DNA from: Clostridia bacterium | GTDB lineage: Bacteria; Bacillota; Clostridia; Christensenellales; Pumilibacteraceae | NCBI GenBank assembly: GCA_022791915.1 | Contig: JAAWAB010000012.1 | Coordinates: 1-33,826 of the forward strand | Reading direction: 5' to 3' | Length of the DNA: 33,826 nucleotides | Shown: positions 32,174 through 33,826 of the stretch, piece by piece | Numbering within the stretch: the stretch's first letter is position 1 | Layout of the letters: the number at the start of each line of letters is the position of its first letter | Translations under genes and position numbers: made by a program | Notes under the pieces: generated by a model | Databases searched by the model: none | Seen by the model: the letters and a program-made list of their open reading frames with translations, nothing else | Told to the model about the DNA's origin: nothing

Positions 32174-32869
32174 ATGCTGGTAGTATTCATCAAATCGCTC
32201 ATAACTTTCTTTTTGGTGCTCATCGTCGTGCGCCTTATGGGCAAGCGTCAACTCGGCGAAATGCAGCCGTTTGAGTTGGTTATCACGTTCATCATCGCCG
32301 AAGTGGCATGTATCCCCATGAACGACCCGTATATTCCGTTCTACTACGGAATCGTGCCCATCGTCACGCTCGCGGTGTTGCACCTTGTGTTGAGCGTGAT
32401 TGCCCGCAAAAGCATGTGGGCGCGCACCGTCATCAGCGGCAGAAGCGTAATTGCCATCGACAAAAACGGCATCAACTATCAAAATCTCAAAAAAATGAAT
32501 ATGAACGTCAACGACCTTATCGAGGCGGTGCGTAGCAGCGGCTATATGGACTTCTCGGAAATCGAATACGCCATATTCGAAACCAACGGCAAGGTGTGCG
32601 TGGTGGAAAAAGCGTCCGACCCCACGCAAATAAAACCCGCCTTTTTGCCGTTGAGTTTGCTGGTAGACGGCAAGTTCGATTCCGATAATCTCGCGCTTGC
32701 GGGCACCACCGAACAGGAAGTGCGCAAAGTCTTTCTCAAAAACGGTATCAAAAAAGATAAAGACGTCTTATATACCGATATCCGCCAAGACGGCACGCTG
32801 TACGTAAGCCCCAAATACCAACAGTGTTTCACGCAAAAAATCGGAATCAAAGGGGGAAACAACTGGTGA
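32174..32869 (+). CDS. DUF421 (YetF-type) membrane protein
   Basis: A 231-residue membrane protein of the DUF421/YetF family. Three N-terminal hydrophobic segments (about 4-20, 35-50 and 57-78) are followed by a soluble domain with the family segments RLMGKRQLGEMQPFELVI (20-37) and RSSGYMDFSEIEYAIFE. Function is unknown; in Bacillus relatives several paralogues have been linked to spores. The ribosome site before the ATG at 32174 is weak. The next gene overlaps by four bases (GTGA), so the pair is coupled. Confidence 0.92.
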   Translation: MLVVFIKSLITFFLVLIVVRLMGKRQLGEMQPFELVITFIIAEVACIPMNDPYIPFYYGIVPIVTLAVLHLVLSVIARKSMWARTVISGRSVIAIDKNGINYQNLKKMNMNVNDLIEAVRSSGYMDFSEIEYAIFETNGKVCVVEKASDPTQIKPAFLPLSLLVDGKFDSDNLALAGTTEQEVRKVFLKNGIKKDKDVLYTDIRQDGTLYVSPKYQQCFTQKIGIKGGNNW

Positions 32870-33258
32870 AAAAACTGATTATCATTCTCGGCTTTTTCGC
32901 CGTTATGATGAGCGTTGCCGTATGGGAAGTGGTGGCAACCACGCGCTTTTATAAAGAAACGATTTCTCTGCTCGATACGCTCGAAGAAAGTTTTGCCACG
33001 TATGCCGACGAACTCGACGCCCCCGAAAATCTCGCCGTGCTCGAAAATCTTGAACGCCACTGGAACGGCGGCAGAAATCTTATTCTCACCTTCGGCAACC
33101 ACACCGTAATCCGCAATGCCGACGAACGTATGACTGCGCTCGGCGAATTCACCCGTCAAAACGAATTAAGCGACGCCATGGTCAGCCTTCGCCAAGCCCA
33201 GCGCTATATATCCGATTTAATGAAAGACGTCTACCCGGGCATTGTCAATCTTTTATAA
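32866..33258 (+). CDS. DUF4363 family protein
   Basis: A 130-residue protein with one N-terminal membrane helix (about 3-20) and an extracytoplasmic helical domain. Residues HWNGGRNLILTFGNHTVIRN match the DUF4363 pattern, and the family is commonly encoded beside DUF421 genes. It starts at GTG overlapping the DUF421 stop; a strong AGGGGG lies eight bases upstream. Function unknown. The conserved pairing suggests the two act as one membrane unit. Confidence 0.88.
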   Translation: MKKLIIILGFFAVMMSVAVWEVVATTRFYKETISLLDTLEESFATYADELDAPENLAVLENLERHWNGGRNLILTFGNHTVIRNADERMTALGEFTRQNELSDAMVSLRQAQRYISDLMKDVYPGIVNLL

Positions 33259-33359
33259 ATCAGTAATAAAAACAAATAATCTCTTGCCCGTTGCACTTTT
33301 TTCTTGCTTTATCCTAATACTTTCTTAATTTTCTAATGCTTTTATAATTCACATTTGTT

Positions 33360-33388
33360 GCACCTTTTTGAAGTGCCCAAAAAGGTGC
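33360..33388. repeat. hairpin 1 of the 3' non-coding block
   Basis: GCACCTTTTTG, loop AAGTGCC, CAAAAAGGTGC: an 11-bp perfect stem in the 292-bp stretch between the DUF4363 gene and the HTH gene. It lacks a classic T-tail. Confidence 0.9.
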
Positions 33389-33402
33389 GGGAAAAAGGCA
33401 CC

Positions 33403-33435
33403 AAGGGGGAACACTTTTCGATTGTGTTCCCCCTT
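33403..33435. repeat. hairpin 2 of the 3' non-coding block, terminator-like
   Basis: AAGGGGGAACAC, loop TTTTCGATT, GTGTTCCCCCTT: a 12-bp perfect stem, extendable with CCAA/TTTGG. It could end transcription from both sides (DUF4363 and HTH genes converge here), but T-runs after it are short. Confidence 0.88.
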
Positions 33436-33550
33436 TGGAAACCCCCTCGCAACGACCAATTATGTTGGGTAATTTAATAGAATAGGCAAGGGAAAAAGAT
33501 AGTAAAATGTTAAACGGAAGATGTATTTGTGATTTGCAATAAATAAGGAG

Positions 33551-33760
33551 TTACTCTTTGAATCCGAGAAGGTAGTCGATAGATATGTGAAAAAATTTAC
33601 TGATTCGGATAATGGCGAGTGTGTTGGGCAGGCTTTTACCGTTTTCCCAGCGTGTGATTGCATTTTGCGATACATTTGCTATTTTCGCCAATTCCTTTTG
33701 CGTCATCTGCTTTTCCATGCGCAACATTTTCAACCGTTCGCTTAACGTTTTAATCTTCAT
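33551..33760 (-). CDS. XRE-type helix-turn-helix regulator
   Basis: A short (69-residue) HTH_3/Cro-cI-type DNA-binding protein: MTQKELAKIANVSQNAITRW is the helix-turn-helix, followed by LPNTLAIIRISKFFHISIDYLLG, the usual end of the domain. The start is uncertain: ATG at 33760 gives the shortest typical form, while ATG at 33775 and TTG at 33784 are in frame upstream. No clear ribosome site marks any of them. The target is unknown, and any gene upstream lies outside the window. Confidence 0.82.
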   Translation of the reverse strand: MKIKTLSERLKMLRMEKQMTQKELAKIANVSQNAITRWENGKSLPNTLAIIRISKFFHISIDYLLGFKE

Positions 33761-33826
33761 TCGGCATATCTTCATTGTCTGCAAATATCTGTTTCAAACA
33801 CGTTATATTCGTTAAGCCCTTTTCCA

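Overview
The window looks like a piece of chromosome from a Gram-positive, clostridia-like bacterium (Firmicutes) of moderately high GC content. The support is a DnaD-type primosome protein beside a DnaI/DnaC-like helicase loader, a CwlD-like amidase, a DUF421 (YetF)/DUF4363 pair, strong AGGAGG-type ribosome sites, several consensus sigma-A promoters with 17-bp spacing, and no outer-membrane genes. No species is assigned. Base composition is fairly even; the five-gene block at 26.2-29.7 kb looks somewhat richer in A and T by eye.

Layout. 1-3.2 kb (minus strand): tRNA-Ala(UGC), a zinc-ribbon protein of unknown role, and the operon dnaD-like > dnaI/dnaC-like. 3.4-7.2 kb (plus): sbcD-sbcC, divergent from dnaD with overlapping promoters. 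7.3-10.5 kb (plus): ychF and argS, separated by a 360-bp non-coding stretch with a 75/76-bp direct repeat. 10.6-11.9 kb (minus): uppP and tspO. 12.1-17.0 kb (plus): envelope genes, namely an M1-family lipoprotein peptidase, a CwlD-like amidase, LemA and a DUF2207 lipoprotein. 17.1-18.0 kb: a deletion scar where an AraC regulator (minus) and a Gfo/Idh/MocA oxidoreductase (plus) have both lost their 5' halves at the same point.

18.2-24.6 kb (plus): a tight aromatic amino acid operon tyrA-aroC-aroB-aroA-aroE-aroQ-aroK, with several overlapping start/stop codons. It encodes every step from DAHP to chorismate plus prephenate dehydrogenase; only DAHP synthase is missing here. A phosphomannomutase/phosphoglucomutase gene follows.

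26.2-29.7 kb (plus): the most unusual part. Five close or overlapping genes encode two small unknown proteins, a divergent sigma-70-like protein, a ThiC-superfamily radical SAM enzyme with altered substrate-pocket positions and no thiamine genes nearby, and a further unknown protein whose gene overlaps the ThiC-like gene. This is the best candidate for an undescribed system. 29.8-32.0 kb (minus): a PP2C phosphatase and a soluble Ser/Thr kinase that could form a reversible phosphorylation switch. 32.2-33.3 kb (plus): the DUF421-DUF4363 pair. The window ends with a block of strong hairpins and a small XRE-type regulator on the minus strand.
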